From contig CAWBWU010000011.1 of NCBI GenBank assembly GCA_963792655.1, forward strand, positions 372,001 through 436,000: a stretch of DNA of 64,000 nt, written 5' to 3'. Made by a program: the position numbers and the translations under genes. Below are positions 19,699 to 30,714 of the stretch, piece after piece (the first letter of the stretch is position 1; each line of letters opens with the position of its first letter). Source of the DNA: DOZZ01 sp963792655 (lineage in GTDB: Bacteria > Acidobacteriota > Terriglobia > Bryobacterales > Bryobacteraceae). Below the pieces are notes generated by a model. The model saw only the letters and a program-made list of their open reading frames with translations, searched no databases and was not told the DNA's origin.

Positions 19699-20688
19699 GT
19701 GCCCGATACAGAGCAGAAACGCATTGTGGTGACCGGCGGCGCCGGATACATTGGCGGCCATACCGTGCTGCAGCTTGCCGACCGCGGCTATGACGTGGTG
19801 GTGGTCGACAACCTGTCAAAGGGGCGTCGCGAAGATGTCGATCCGGCTCGCCTGCGCGTCGTAGACACTCACGACAAGCCCGCACTGCTGAAGGTGTTCA
19901 GCGAGAAGCCGTGCGCTGCCGTGATTCACTTTGCCGCGTTCATTGCGGTTGGTGAATCGATGAAGCTGCCGGGCATGTACTTCGATAACAACGTGGGCGG
20001 TTCGCTGCATCTGTTCGAAGCGATGGTGGAAGCGGGCGTCAAGAACGTGGTGTTCTCATCGACGGCTGCGGTCTACGGCAATCCTGCGAAGACTCCGATT
20101 CCCGAGAGCCTGCCTTACGACCCGGTGAACCCTTATGGCGAATCGAAGGTGATGGTCGAGAAGATTCTGGGCTGGTTCGATCAGATTCACGGCTTACGCA
20201 ACATCTGTTTCCGGTACTTCAATGCTGCCGGCGCTGACCCGCAAGGGCGCCATGGTGAAAACCACGAGCCCGAAACGCACCTGATCCCGCTGCTGTTCCG
20301 TGCGATCCAGACGGGCGAGCCAGTGAGTATCTTCGGCGACGATTACCCGACCAAGGACGGCACCTGCGTGCGCGACTACATCCACGTCACCGATCTCGCC
20401 GAAGCGCACATCCTGGGTATCGAGTATCTGATGAACGGCGGCGCGTCGAACAAGTTCAACGTCGGCACTGGTGATGGCTTTTCGGTGCGGGAAGTCATTA
20501 ACGCGGTCGAGAAGATTACGGGCAAGAAGGTACCGCAGAAGATGGCGCCACGGCGCGAGGGCGATCCGCCGGCGCTGGTGGCCGATTCATCCCGCCTGCG
20601 CGAAACTCTCAAGTGGAAGCCGGTGCACTCGAGCGTCGAAGAGATCGTGCAAACCGCCTGGAACTACGCGCAGAAGCACAGCCGCTAG
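19699..20688 (+). CDS. galE: UDP-glucose 4-epimerase
   Basis: From GTG 19699 the protein is 329 residues, normal for GalE. It shows the NAD-binding IVVTGGAGYIGGHT, the SSTAAVYG strand, the YGESK catalytic tyrosine-lysine motif, RYFNAAGADPQG and CVRDYIHVTDLAEAH. It interconverts UDP-glucose and UDP-galactose, supplying precursors to the polysaccharide enzymes elsewhere in the window. The in-frame continuity with recX is an artefact of an indel. The stop codon overlaps the stop of the convergent downstream gene in the palindrome CTAG. Confidence 0.94.
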   Translation: MPDTEQKRIVVTGGAGYIGGHTVLQLADRGYDVVVVDNLSKGRREDVDPARLRVVDTHDKPALLKVFSEKPCAAVIHFAAFIAVGESMKLPGMYFDNNVGGSLHLFEAMVEAGVKNVVFSSTAAVYGNPAKTPIPESLPYDPVNPYGESKVMVEKILGWFDQIHGLRNICFRYFNAAGADPQGRHGENHEPETHLIPLLFRAIQTGEPVSIFGDDYPTKDGTCVRDYIHVTDLAEAHILGIEYLMNGGASNKFNVGTGDGFSVREVINAVEKITGKKVPQKMAPRREGDPPALVADSSRLRETLKWKPVHSSVEEIVQTAWNYAQKHSR

Positions 20689-21146
20689 TTCGCAGGCTTA
20701 TCGCGCTTCTCCCAAACTAACGTTTCGGTATTGTTGCCGTTCGGGCTTTTCACGATGACCACCTCTGTTGCGGTCTTGCCATCGCGGGAAAGCTTCATCA
20801 GAACGCGCTCGGTAAACGTGCGATCGAGCGACCGCTTCTCGTCAACGAGCACATCGCCCTGCCACCAGATCTTCTCCATGAACTGACTGGCGGCTTCGAC
20901 CGGACGATCTTTGCCGTCGAGGTACCAGGTGCCTGTCACGGTCTGGTGCCCTTCTCCGTCCCAGGTAGTTTGCTCTGCTTTCAGGCGATCGCCATCACGA
21001 ACAGCGCTGAGAGCCATGCGGGTCGGCTTTGGCATATTGCCAAACTTCGACTTCGCAACGTTCAACTCCCAATAACCGGTGAAGTCTGGTTTATCCGCGG
21101 CAAGCAGGGGCGCGATCAAGAGGCACAGCAGACCGAAGTACTTCAT
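20685..21146 (-). CDS. Small secreted protein of unknown function
   Basis: Using ATG 21146 gives 153 residues with a signal peptide (MKYFGLLCLLIAPLLA) followed by DFTGYWELNVAKSKFG. This FTGxWxLNxxKSxFG opening is recurrent in small lipocalin-like exported proteins of Acidobacteria. The remainder is beta-rich (TGTWYLDGKDRPVEA, LDRTFTERVLMKLSRDG) with no catalytic motif. The longer open frame reaching 21392 lies inside acs and is not coding. Confidence 0.7.
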   Translation of the reverse strand: MKYFGLLCLLIAPLLAADKPDFTGYWELNVAKSKFGNMPKPTRMALSAVRDGDRLKAEQTTWDGEGHQTVTGTWYLDGKDRPVEAASQFMEKIWWQGDVLVDEKRSLDRTFTERVLMKLSRDGKTATEVVIVKSPNGNNTETLVWEKRDKPAN

Positions 21147-21190
21147 GCCCGTACTGTTGCAAATGGGTGCCCAGACCGCAAGTAGCGTGA

Positions 21191-23127
<1,937 letters not shown>

Positions 23128-23147
23128 TTTGCGATTATATCCGCCGT

Positions 23148-23153
23148 TATAAT
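23148..23153 (+). promoter_or_regulatory. TATAAT box at the start of the DUF433 gene
   Basis: A perfect TATAAT overlaps the first candidate ATG (23152) of the DUF433 gene. If it is a -10 box, transcription would begin close to the second or third in-frame ATG (23161, 23167), implying a leaderless message. No good -35 hexamer is visible. Confidence 0.35.
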
Positions 23154-23412
23154 GAAAGGCATGGCGATGCCTGAGCGGCTGGTTTCCGATCCCGGCATTC
23201 TGGATGGCAAGCCGGTCATTCGCAGTACCAATATCTCCGCTGAGCTTGTGCTCGAGCTACTCGCGGCCGGAAGTGACCACGCTGAAATTATGGAAGACTA
23301 CCCAGGCATGACCGAAGAAGACATCCTCGCGTGCCTTTCGTACGCCGCGCAGCTTGCCCGCGAGTGGAAGTCGACGCTGTCGGCGACGAATCCGCCCGTA
23401 ACAGCTCCTTAA
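23152..23412 (+). CDS. DUF433 domain protein (antitoxin-like)
   Basis: The protein is 81-86 residues depending on which of three closely spaced ATGs (23152, 23161, 23167) is used. It has the DUF433 pattern: PERLVSDPGILDGKPVIRSTNIS, VLELLAAGSDHAEIMEDYPGMTEEDILACLSYA. DUF433 proteins are small winged-helix-like DNA-binding antitoxins, usually followed by a PIN-like DUF5615 toxin gene. No such partner is present here; the next gene is a phosphodiesterase 27 bases on. It is divergent from acs. Confidence 0.85.
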   Translation: MKGMAMPERLVSDPGILDGKPVIRSTNISAELVLELLAAGSDHAEIMEDYPGMTEEDILACLSYAAQLAREWKSTLSATNPPVTAP

Positions 23413-23438
23413 CTTTCAACTGATACGCTGGCAGTTTC

Positions 23439-25001
23439 ATGCGCCGCGTCCTCCTCGCCTTACTCAGCCTGTCGTCCGTATTTGCCCAGCAGAAACCCAA
23501 GCTGGTCGTTGCGATCGTCATCGATCAGTTCCCGGAAACGTATCTGCAGCGCTTTCGCGCCGACTATCATGGCGGCCTCGATCGCATGCTGCGCGAAGGC
23601 GCCGTATTTGACAACGCACGCTACAAGCAATCGCCTACCGTTACGGCCGTGGGCCACAGCCTGATTCTGACCGGCGCGATGCCGTCGGTAAGCGGCATCA
23701 TCGCGAATGCCTGGTATGACCGCGACACTCATACCGTCGTCACGAGCGTGTGCGACGCGAAGGAGAAAGTGGTGGGCGGCACACCCCGCGTGCTGGGTGC
23801 GACGTGCAACGACTCAGACCCGGCATCCCCGCGACGGATGCTGGTCAGCACGGTGGGCGACGAGATGAAGATGGCTTCGAAAGATGCGCACGTGGTTGGC
23901 GTTTCGCTGAAAGCGCGCAGCGCAATCCTTCCGGCCGGTCACATGGCAGACGGGGCTTTCTGGTTCGACCTCGCGAGCGGCAACTTCATCAGCAGTACGT
24001 TCTTTTATCCGGATGGCAAGTTGCCGGCGTGGGCCGCGAAGTTCAACGAACGTCATCTTGCGGCGAAGTATGTGGATCAGCCATGGCCCGACTTTCCCCG
24101 CTGGCAACTTCATAGCACTGGTGAGAAATACGCGAACCTGCCCGCAAGCCCGTGGGGCAATGAGCTGATCGAATCCATGGCGGAAGCTGCCATTGACGGA
24201 GAACAACTCGGCAAGCATGCGGTTACTGACTTATTGACGGTAAGTTTCTCGTCGAATGATTACGTGGGGCACCAGGCTGGTCCTGACTCACCCGAAGTAA
24301 AAGATATGGCGATCCGCGTTGATGCTTTGATTGCCAAGTTATTCGCAAAGTTGGATGCAACAGTGGGCTTGAGTCAAGTAACTGTCGTGCTGAGTGCGGA
24401 CCATGGTGTTGCGCCGATCCCGGAGTTCAATGTCGCGCGTAAGATGCCGGGCGGCACTATGTTCCTGGACATCGAAGAGTTTCTGCAGACCGAACTAAGC
24501 CGCCGTTTCGGCGAAGGTAGATGGATCGATAATGCCACTGAGACCTCTTACTATCTCAACCAGGCACTGATTCAGGAGAAGAAACTGGATCGCGGTGAAG
24601 TGAGCCGCGCCGCCGCCGAAGCGCTGATCACCTCGCCCCATCTTCATCCCCTGCGCGTCTACACGCGCGAGCAGCTGCTGAACGGCGTTTCAGGCGACTT
24701 CATTGCCGAGAGTATGATGAACGGCTTCTACGCGCACCGCGCTGCAGACGTCTACCTTCTCTTGGAACCCGGTTGGCTGGGGCAGATGAGGGCGCCCACA
24801 CAAACCTCGCACTCTACCCCGTTCGCGTACGACACCAATGTGCCGGTGATCTTCTGGGGCGCGGGCATTCGTCAAGGCGTGTTTCACGAAGACATCGCGA
24901 TCAACGACATTGCACCGACCCTGACCGCGCTGCTGGCTGTCGGGAGACCGAACGGGGCAAGCGGGCGAGTGTTAACGGAAGTGTTGGCGGGGGCGAAGTA
25001 G
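23439..25001 (+). CDS. Secreted alkaline phosphatase superfamily phosphodiesterase (PafA/NPP-like)
   Basis: The 520-residue protein has a short signal peptide (MRRVLLALLSLSSVFA) and the alkaline phosphatase superfamily core. VVAIVIDQFP supplies the first metal Asp, SPTVTAVGHSLILTG contains the likely threonine nucleophile as in PafA, and VVLSADHGVAPIPEF supplies the late metal ligands Asp-His. FSSNDYVGHQAGPDSPE provides the middle ligands. Such enzymes hydrolyse phosphate mono- or diesters in the periplasm. It may scavenge phosphate. No phosphate-regulon box was identified. The frame is intact and size is typical. Confidence 0.87.
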   Translation: MRRVLLALLSLSSVFAQQKPKLVVAIVIDQFPETYLQRFRADYHGGLDRMLREGAVFDNARYKQSPTVTAVGHSLILTGAMPSVSGIIANAWYDRDTHTVVTSVCDAKEKVVGGTPRVLGATCNDSDPASPRRMLVSTVGDEMKMASKDAHVVGVSLKARSAILPAGHMADGAFWFDLASGNFISSTFFYPDGKLPAWAAKFNERHLAAKYVDQPWPDFPRWQLHSTGEKYANLPASPWGNELIESMAEAAIDGEQLGKHAVTDLLTVSFSSNDYVGHQAGPDSPEVKDMAIRVDALIAKLFAKLDATVGLSQVTVVLSADHGVAPIPEFNVARKMPGGTMFLDIEEFLQTELSRRFGEGRWIDNATETSYYLNQALIQEKKLDRGEVSRAAAEALITSPHLHPLRVYTREQLLNGVSGDFIAESMMNGFYAHRAADVYLLLEPGWLGQMRAPTQTSHSTPFAYDTNVPVIFWGAGIRQGVFHEDIAINDIAPTLTALLAVGRPNGASGRVLTEVLAGAK

Positions 25002-25015
25002 TCACCGGTTTTTTG

Positions 25016-25074
25016 CCAAACGAACCCAGATTTCGGCTACGTCGAACGGGTGAAATTACCAAACGAACCCAGAT
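25016..25074. repeat. Pair of 16-bp direct repeats
   Basis: The sequence CCAAACGAACCCAGAT occurs exactly twice, at 25016-25031 and 25059-25074, a 43-base period, in the 196-base gap between the phosphodiesterase and the site-2-protease-like gene. Nothing else recognisable is present in this gap. Confidence 0.8.
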
Positions 25075-25197
25075 GCTATTCCCCGCGGCACCAGCTTCAC
25101 ACTATCGGAATGGTCAACCCGCGCCTCGATTCTCATTGCGAAAGTGTTGACAGCAATCCGCATAAACGCGCAGTTTTGGCGTGATGGCGGAGAGATG

Positions 25198-26205
25198 TCA
25201 ATTCCCCGTGGCGAGAGTCTTGGCGAATACTCCGATGCTGGCAAGCGCCACAAGCAGAACGGCGTACTGCTGCAGGCAAACGTTGTCCGGTTCCTGTGCA
25301 GCATCCTTCGTGAACAGACGATACCCGCAGCCCAGCGTAACCAATAACAACATGGATTCGGATGTCACGAACCACAGAGCAAACGCAATCCCGAGCGCGA
25401 TCATCCGTTGGTTCCGGGTGAGTGAGTGGAAGCCGCGGGCTCCGTCAAGCTGCCAGACAGGAATCATATTGAATAGGTTGATCACTGCACCGAACTGCGC
25501 GATTGCGCCAAAAATCTTGGCCCCCGTAATAAAATAAATCCCCAGGCTCAGCGCAGCCGCCCCTAGTCCATAGATCGGACCGGCAAGGCCTACCCGCGCA
25601 TCTTCAATCGGGCTTAGGAGAACGCCGCGTAACCGGATCAACGCGCCAAAGCCCGGAATAAACATCGGTGCCGACGCTGCGATCCCGTATCGGCGAAGCG
25701 CCAGTACGTGGCCCATTTCGTGGATGTAGATGGAGATCACGAGACCCGCCGCAAAGGTCCACCCATAGAGCGCCCAATAGACGCCAAACGAGGCGAACAT
25801 CGAGAGGAGCGTGCTGATCTTCGTCAGTCCCAGCAGCAGAAGCTTGCCCTTCGTGAGAATGAACAAGGCGGCCAGCTTGAACTTCCACAGGAAGACACCG
25901 ACCGGACCGAGTGCCGCCAGCCTCTTCCGCGCCGTGCTATTGGTCTTTACTGTCTGATCAGCGATTTGCGCGTCCAGTTCCTGGATCTTGGCATTGATGC
26001 TTCGGTGTTGCAGGGTGGACTCCGGCAACAGGGCCCGCGCCTGAACCCAGAGTGCGCGGGCTCGCGAGGGATCATCCGCTGCGCGAGAGGCCTCTGCCGC
26101 GATCTGTTCGAGTTGCGCGCCGTGGACCAAAGCTCCGCAGCGGGAACAGGCCAACGACGCAGGCGCGGTAGATGTACCGCAACTACGGCAAACTTCCTGG
26201 TTCAT
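25198..26205 (-). CDS. Site-2 protease (M50) family membrane protein with N-terminal zinc ribbon
   Basis: The 335-residue protein begins with a zinc ribbon (Cys6, Cys9, Cys20, Cys23) and a helical, TPR-like stretch (about 30-90). Six or so membrane segments follow. The M50 zinc-protease motif HEMGH is at 162-166 and the third ligand region LFNMIPVWQLDGARG holds LDG at 253-255. These enzymes cleave substrates within the membrane, often releasing regulators such as anti-sigma factors. It is a full-length, apparently active member. The upstream gene ends three bases before its start, so the two are very likely co-translated. Confidence 0.88.
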   Translation of the reverse strand: MNQEVCRSCGTSTAPASLACSRCGALVHGAQLEQIAAEASRAADDPSRARALWVQARALLPESTLQHRSINAKIQELDAQIADQTVKTNSTARKRLAALGPVGVFLWKFKLAALFILTKGKLLLLGLTKISTLLSMFASFGVYWALYGWTFAAGLVISIYIHEMGHVLALRRYGIAASAPMFIPGFGALIRLRGVLLSPIEDARVGLAGPIYGLGAAALSLGIYFITGAKIFGAIAQFGAVINLFNMIPVWQLDGARGFHSLTRNQRMIALGIAFALWFVTSESMLLLVTLGCGYRLFTKDAAQEPDNVCLQQYAVLLVALASIGVFAKTLATGN

Positions 26206-26208
26206 GGC

Positions 26209-26970
26209 TCAGGTGGCTTCAGCGGCGCTATATGGACCGAAGACTTCGAGTTGAGTCCGGCCGGTGAGCGCCCACGCTCTGCGCAGCCCGACGAAAATAA
26301 TAAACAGGGAGATCGCGCCGCTAACGACGTTCGCACTGAGGGTGAGAAAAGGGGCGATCGTCGCTAGCAGCACGATCATTCCTATTAGACGTGGCAAGTT
26401 GGTCGCCCTTGCCGGTACTGGTGACGCGGGGTTAGCCGCTGCCGCGGCGTGCGCTGTGGCGGCTCTGGTTTGAATCGTGTGATATACGAAGACTGCCAGG
26501 TAGCTGAATGTGATGGCGAAGTACGTCAGCAGGACTGCCAGAATTTGCTGGGGCCGTCCCCCAAGCCCGTTTGATCCGTGCCGCACCGCTTTGCCCACCA
26601 TATATCCGATCAAGATGGCCAACAGTGCCAGTTCCAGGTGGACCAAGATCGCCACAAGGGCATACATTACGCAACCAGCAATCGCAGCCCCGCCTCCATA
26701 GAGAGCGGCCTTCAACAGAGAATGCGCCGACGGAGTCTGCTGCTGGCTTTGGATGTGGGCGGCACAGCGTTCGCAGGCGTCTTTGCCCATGATTTGGAAA
26801 TAGGTGGAACGGATGGGTTGCTTGCAAGCTGCGCACTGGCGGGACGCCGTCTGATCGCCCAGAAGTTCTGCCTGCCGGAACTGCAACTGCTCGACCGGAA
26901 CAGGGGCAAGCTGATTGGTCGCCGGTGGCGGCGCGTTCAGGTTGAGCGAAAGCGGTTCATTCGGCGACAT
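26209..26970 (-). CDS. Zinc-finger multi-pass membrane protein
   Basis: The 253-residue protein has a proline-rich N-terminus, a CxxC-x16-CxxC zinc finger (Cys46, Cys49, Cys66, Cys69) and about four membrane helices separated by an Ala-rich loop. I cannot assign a family. It lies three bases upstream of the M50 gene on the same strand. Both proteins join a cytosolic zinc-binding head to a membrane domain, so they may act as partners, for instance regulator and protease. That is inference from context only. Confidence 0.7.
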   Translation of the reverse strand: MSPNEPLSLNLNAPPPATNQLAPVPVEQLQFRQAELLGDQTASRQCAACKQPIRSTYFQIMGKDACERCAAHIQSQQQTPSAHSLLKAALYGGGAAIAGCVMYALVAILVHLELALLAILIGYMVGKAVRHGSNGLGGRPQQILAVLLTYFAITFSYLAVFVYHTIQTRAATAHAAAAANPASPVPARATNLPRLIGMIVLLATIAPFLTLSANVVSGAISLFIIFVGLRRAWALTGRTQLEVFGPYSAAEAT

Positions 26971-27077
26971 CGCCGAATTCTAGCTTCGAGGGGCGTCAAG
27001 GTCAAGCCATGCCGCTACTTTCGCAGGGTTGATCGAACCGAATCTGATTCACTCACATGAGCCGCCCAACTGCGGCG

Positions 27078-27546
27078 TCAGCGCAGTACTTCGGAGGGTT
27101 TTCCGCGCACTCTGTTGCCGGTGATCTTGAAGAATCTGACGCCTGCGCCCGCGCCGTTGAGAAGTGCGTCCCCCTTGTGGTCCTGCGTTCCACGCGCCGT
27201 CTAAGCGGTTTCCATGAGCCGATACACACCAGCGCATGTCGCTGTCATCAACGGTCACGTCGAAGCAGGCGTTCTCCTGAAAGCGCTGGCCATGGTTGAT
27301 GCGATAGTGCCGTTTCTGACCCCGCACGTATAGAGTTCCTGATATCTCCCGGCCGGACTCATGTAGTTGTAGTTCGTAAGCAATGATGTTCTCCGGATAG
27401 CTGCCGTCTGGCTGCAGTTCAGTCGGCTGGGTGTGATAACTTCCCTGCCATGTGCCGCCAAAGCGCGACGCGATCGCCGCGTTTGATAACAAGACAGAGA
27501 AACAGATAGTGAATGCATATCTTGCGATCTTGCTGAACGGGTGCAT
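27078..27546 (-). CDS. Small secreted protein of unknown function, one-base shift
   Basis: ATG 27546 opens a signal peptide (MHPFSKIARYAFTICFSVLL) followed by SRFGGTWQGSYHTQPTEL, a beta-rich domain with SGTLYVRGQKRHYRINHGQRF. A run of five C at 27170-27174 on the plus strand breaks the frame. Dropping one base restores GDALLNGAGAGVRFFKITGN and a stop at 27078, giving about 155 residues. The repaired tail resembles lipocalin-like small exported proteins that test for a FKI-(T/S)-GN strand. Function unknown. Confidence 0.65.
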
Positions 27547-27735
27547 GCCGGAATACCTTTTCACATTACCGGTAACGCCACTGAAAACTCGCGTGGGATT
27601 GCGCATTTTCGTTAACTGACGCGCTCGCGGATATCCAGCAGATAGAAACCGCTTGCTCACGCGCGCGGTCACGTTACCGATGCGGCAAAGGTTGTGTTTC
27701 GCCTTGTAGTAGTTGTAGGGTGAGCATTCGCTCCC

Positions 27736-29949
27736 ATGCCCGAAATACAGATTACTGATACGGCCGACGTCCCGGTGCCGTCGATCAAGGTGGATCTCAC
27801 GCACCCGTCTGCGTGGCTCAAGTACCTGAAGACGGAGCTTCTGCATCTCGCAGTCTTCCCGAATTTTCTGGAGCGCAAAGACGAACCGATCAGCCAAGCT
27901 GCCACTCCGCCGATCCAATTCAAAGGTCAAGCGAAGCATGCGTTTCAACTGGGGAACACGGTACCTGAAATCAGCTTTACGCCAGAGGCTCAATTTACGG
28001 TGAGTGCGAACGCTACTGCAGGATCAAACGTCCTGGAGAGTGACCCGTTCCACGTACCGGCTACTGTCCCCGCCAACACTGCGTATCTTGGCGTCACGTT
28101 CGAGGGCAGTCTCGATCTTGCCGTCAGCGGGTCGGATGGCGACCTCAGCTTTGGATTCGATCAATCCAGTTCGATCCGCATCGGCTACCAGAAAGCGTTT
28201 CCAGTGGGTCAGGGTGAACCGGCGATGGGTGAGGCGCTTGGCGAGACGCTCTCGGCCTTCGTCATTCCGGCCGACCTTGCTGACCTGAAACAGCTCGACG
28301 TAAATGACATCGCGACGGTGTCAGGTACCGGTAGTCTCAAGGTTTCGGGAGCGGTCAATGTGACCGCCGTTCCGAATCATCTGGCCAGCCCGAAGCTGCC
28401 GCTGGGAGCGGGTGTTACTGTGAACGCTGGAGCGACTGCCGGACTTTCGGCCAGCTTTACGATCAAAGGCTCTTATCAAATCCGCACGCGCTGCAAGAAT
28501 TCAACCACGATCGAGTTGAGTGTTCTGAAGAGGCGCGATACAACGCTAAAGGCAAACTTCTCAGCCAGCGCCGGCGTCACAGCTACGGTTGGCGGACATG
28601 ATCTGATTCCGGTGTTGCTTGGCGCGATCAGCACCGACCCGATGAAGGACAAGCACCTGCTCGAAGGCCTCACACCAGCGGAGGCAAATTCACTGACGCA
28701 GGCAATCCAAGACGGACTCGACCATAGCGTTCAGGCGAGCATTAACGAAACACTCACCGACCTCACCGACGACCAGGCAGTGTTCCAATATGAGATTCAA
28801 CCGGACCGCCTGAACGTGGAAGGGATCAATGCCGTCCACAAAGCGCTCGACGGCGACTTCGAACTGCTGACCACACTAGAAAGCGATGCACGCGACGATG
28901 GCGCCCTCGCACCGGGAATCAAACTCCTCAATAGCGTATTGACGACAACGCGTAAGCGCGGTGCAACCTTTAAACTCAACCTGCTCGGCATTCTCAATTT
29001 CACGAGCGTCGGCGAACTGATCCGCAACAGCGAGATCATCACCGACGGAACGACCGGCGACGTCACGATCAAAGAAACGGTCAGCGGCGAACGCATCAGC
29101 GCGATCACCAATAATGCAGCGCGCGATGAAGCTCTTCGCAAGGCATTGTTCGATTCCGTTCTCGTCACGACGACCTACCGCGCAGGGCGTGCGATGCCCA
29201 TGCCTTCGATGGAATGCGAGCATCTGCATTTCGCGGCCAATCAAAACACGAACAGCCACATCTGGAGTGATTACGTGCGATGGCTTGTAGCGCTCAACCT
29301 ACTCGCAAAGGAGAAGGGAGATAACGCTTTAGATAAATTCCACGATAGTGGACCGTCGTCATGCATCCTACGCACGCGGTTCGCCGACGTGGATTGCACG
29401 GCGTTGTTCCTCCAAAACGAACAACCACGTTCGCGCGAGCAGTACCTTGAAATCGGCCGGCAAGCCTTGCGCGCGCTGCTCGACAGGGAACAGCCCATGG
29501 ATGCGCTCCGCTACAGAATTGTCGACGATGCGCTTTGGCCGAAAGCACTCGCGACAGGCGCGAACGTCAATCTTGGCGGCCTGGTCGGCCTGAGCACTGC
29601 GGACAGCCGCGTGAAAGTTCTGATCGGAGATTTAGTATTAATCACCAGCTGGGCCGACAGCATGAGTAAGATCGGCGCGCTCGTGCAAGACCTGCGTAAG
29701 TTCGTCGCTGACGCCGGCGGCGACCCAGCGAGATTGGTGCACGATAACTCGTTCAAGAAAAAACGCGACCAGCTTCAGCAGACGCTGGCAGGAGTGATCC
29801 AGGCAAGCAAGACCAGGTTTGATGAACCGTGGGGCATGGTCGCACTATTTTGGGCGGCGGGTTCGCCCCGGACGTCTTCTGGAAAAATCATCACCGCTCA
29901 AGGGACTGAGCAATGGCAGGCAGACCGGGCAAAAACGCTGAGTGCGTAA
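27736..29949 (+). CDS. Large orphan protein of unknown function
   Basis: I do not recognise this 737-residue protein. It has no signal peptide and no membrane helix. Residues 1-60 contain an alpha-helical opening (HPSAWLKYLKTELLHLAVFP). Residues 60-300 are rich in beta strands with alternating polar and hydrophobic residues and many Gly/Ser/Thr (VTFEGSLDLAVSGSDGDLSFG, VTVNAGATAGLSASFTIKGSY), as in a beta-barrel or beta-sandwich. Residues 300-480 mix helices and strands (FKLNLLGILNFTSVGELI), and 480-737 are mostly helical (YVRWLVALNLLAKEKGD). The frame is intact, with codon use like the neighbours. It stands alone, divergent from the small secreted gene. A structural or sensor role is conceivable but unsupported. 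Confidence 0.8.
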   Translation: MPEIQITDTADVPVPSIKVDLTHPSAWLKYLKTELLHLAVFPNFLERKDEPISQAATPPIQFKGQAKHAFQLGNTVPEISFTPEAQFTVSANATAGSNVLESDPFHVPATVPANTAYLGVTFEGSLDLAVSGSDGDLSFGFDQSSSIRIGYQKAFPVGQGEPAMGEALGETLSAFVIPADLADLKQLDVNDIATVSGTGSLKVSGAVNVTAVPNHLASPKLPLGAGVTVNAGATAGLSASFTIKGSYQIRTRCKNSTTIELSVLKRRDTTLKANFSASAGVTATVGGHDLIPVLLGAISTDPMKDKHLLEGLTPAEANSLTQAIQDGLDHSVQASINETLTDLTDDQAVFQYEIQPDRLNVEGINAVHKALDGDFELLTTLESDARDDGALAPGIKLLNSVLTTTRKRGATFKLNLLGILNFTSVGELIRNSEIITDGTTGDVTIKETVSGERISAITNNAARDEALRKALFDSVLVTTTYRAGRAMPMPSMECEHLHFAANQNTNSHIWSDYVRWLVALNLLAKEKGDNALDKFHDSGPSSCILRTRFADVDCTALFLQNEQPRSREQYLEIGRQALRALLDREQPMDALRYRIVDDALWPKALATGANVNLGGLVGLSTADSRVKVLIGDLVLITSWADSMSKIGALVQDLRKFVADAGGDPARLVHDNSFKKKRDQLQQTLAGVIQASKTRFDEPWGMVALFWAAGSPRTSSGKIITAQGTEQWQADRAKTLSA

Positions 29950-29985
29950 ATTGATCCGCCCGTACACCATCATCTGAGCGAACGC

Positions 29986-30714
29986 TCACTGCTTCGGCGT
30001 GAACTCTACTTGCGTGACCTCAACGCGGGCGCCGCGCAACCGGAAGTGCGCCTTGGCGGTGCCGAGTATTCCGCAGGTTCTACATTCTGCGTTCGCTTGC
30101 TGGACGGAAGCTTCCACCCACTGTTCGCTCAGGTGCGGAGTGACGCAGGACAACGCGAATGTTGAGGGAGACACGCGATGTGAGATCGCGGTGGTTAGCG
30201 GAGCAAAGTCGATGCTATGCGCGCCTTCTGCATCGATGTACCAGATGTGTTCCCAGCAACCTCCGCCATTCCCGCCATCGCTGTCGTAAGTAGCGAGCAC
30301 GTCCTGCTTGCCTACGCGCACAATGCGCGAAGCACTCAGTACGGCTGTGGTGAAGTACGCCTGAAGATGATAGATCTCGACGTACTGGTCGGGCGCAGTC
30401 TGAATCAGGATCGACTTCCACTTCACGGCTCCCGCGGCCTCGCCTGCTTTGGCAATTCGATACAGCACGTCGACAATCGCGAAGCCCGCTAGCTTACCCG
30501 CGGGGCGGACCTCAGCCGTGACGCTGACCTGCTGCGAGCGATCGAACTCTTTCGCATCGTCACGCAGCAAAGGGTCGGCAGTGAAGTATGTCAGCGGATG
30601 GGCGGTCGGCGAGTCGACCGATTCGCCCTTCTCACTCACCAACACACGCTGCCATGCAGCACTCGCTGAGACGAATGTGAACGCCGCCACGATTGCGATC
30701 CGCCAGAACGTCAA
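29986..30714 (-). CDS. Secreted protein of unknown function
   Basis: The 242-residue protein has a signal peptide (TFWRIAIVAAFTFVSASA) and a beta-rich mature part with two short cysteine motifs (GGNGGGCWEHIW, AECRTCGILG). No family is recognised. The start is TTG at 30714, overlapping the stop of the upstream HEAT-repeat gene in TTGA, so the two are translationally coupled and probably act together. A small 6-bp inverted repeat (29975-29988) surrounds its stop codon and may help end transcription. Confidence 0.7.
   Translation of the reverse strand: MTFWRIAIVAAFTFVSASAAWQRVLVSEKGESVDSPTAHPLTYFTADPLLRDDAKEFDRSQQVSVTAEVRPAGKLAGFAIVDVLYRIAKAGEAAGAVKWKSILIQTAPDQYVEIYHLQAYFTTAVLSASRIVRVGKQDVLATYDSDGGNGGGCWEHIWYIDAEGAHSIDFAPLTTAISHRVSPSTFALSCVTPHLSEQWVEASVQQANAECRTCGILGTAKAHFRLRGARVEVTQVEFTPKQ

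Noticed and set aside
19084..20688. RecX-GalE fusion protein
   Set aside because: The join encodes low-complexity Arg-rich residues, while a neighbouring frame gives a normal RecX tail and stop. One extra G explains the fusion.
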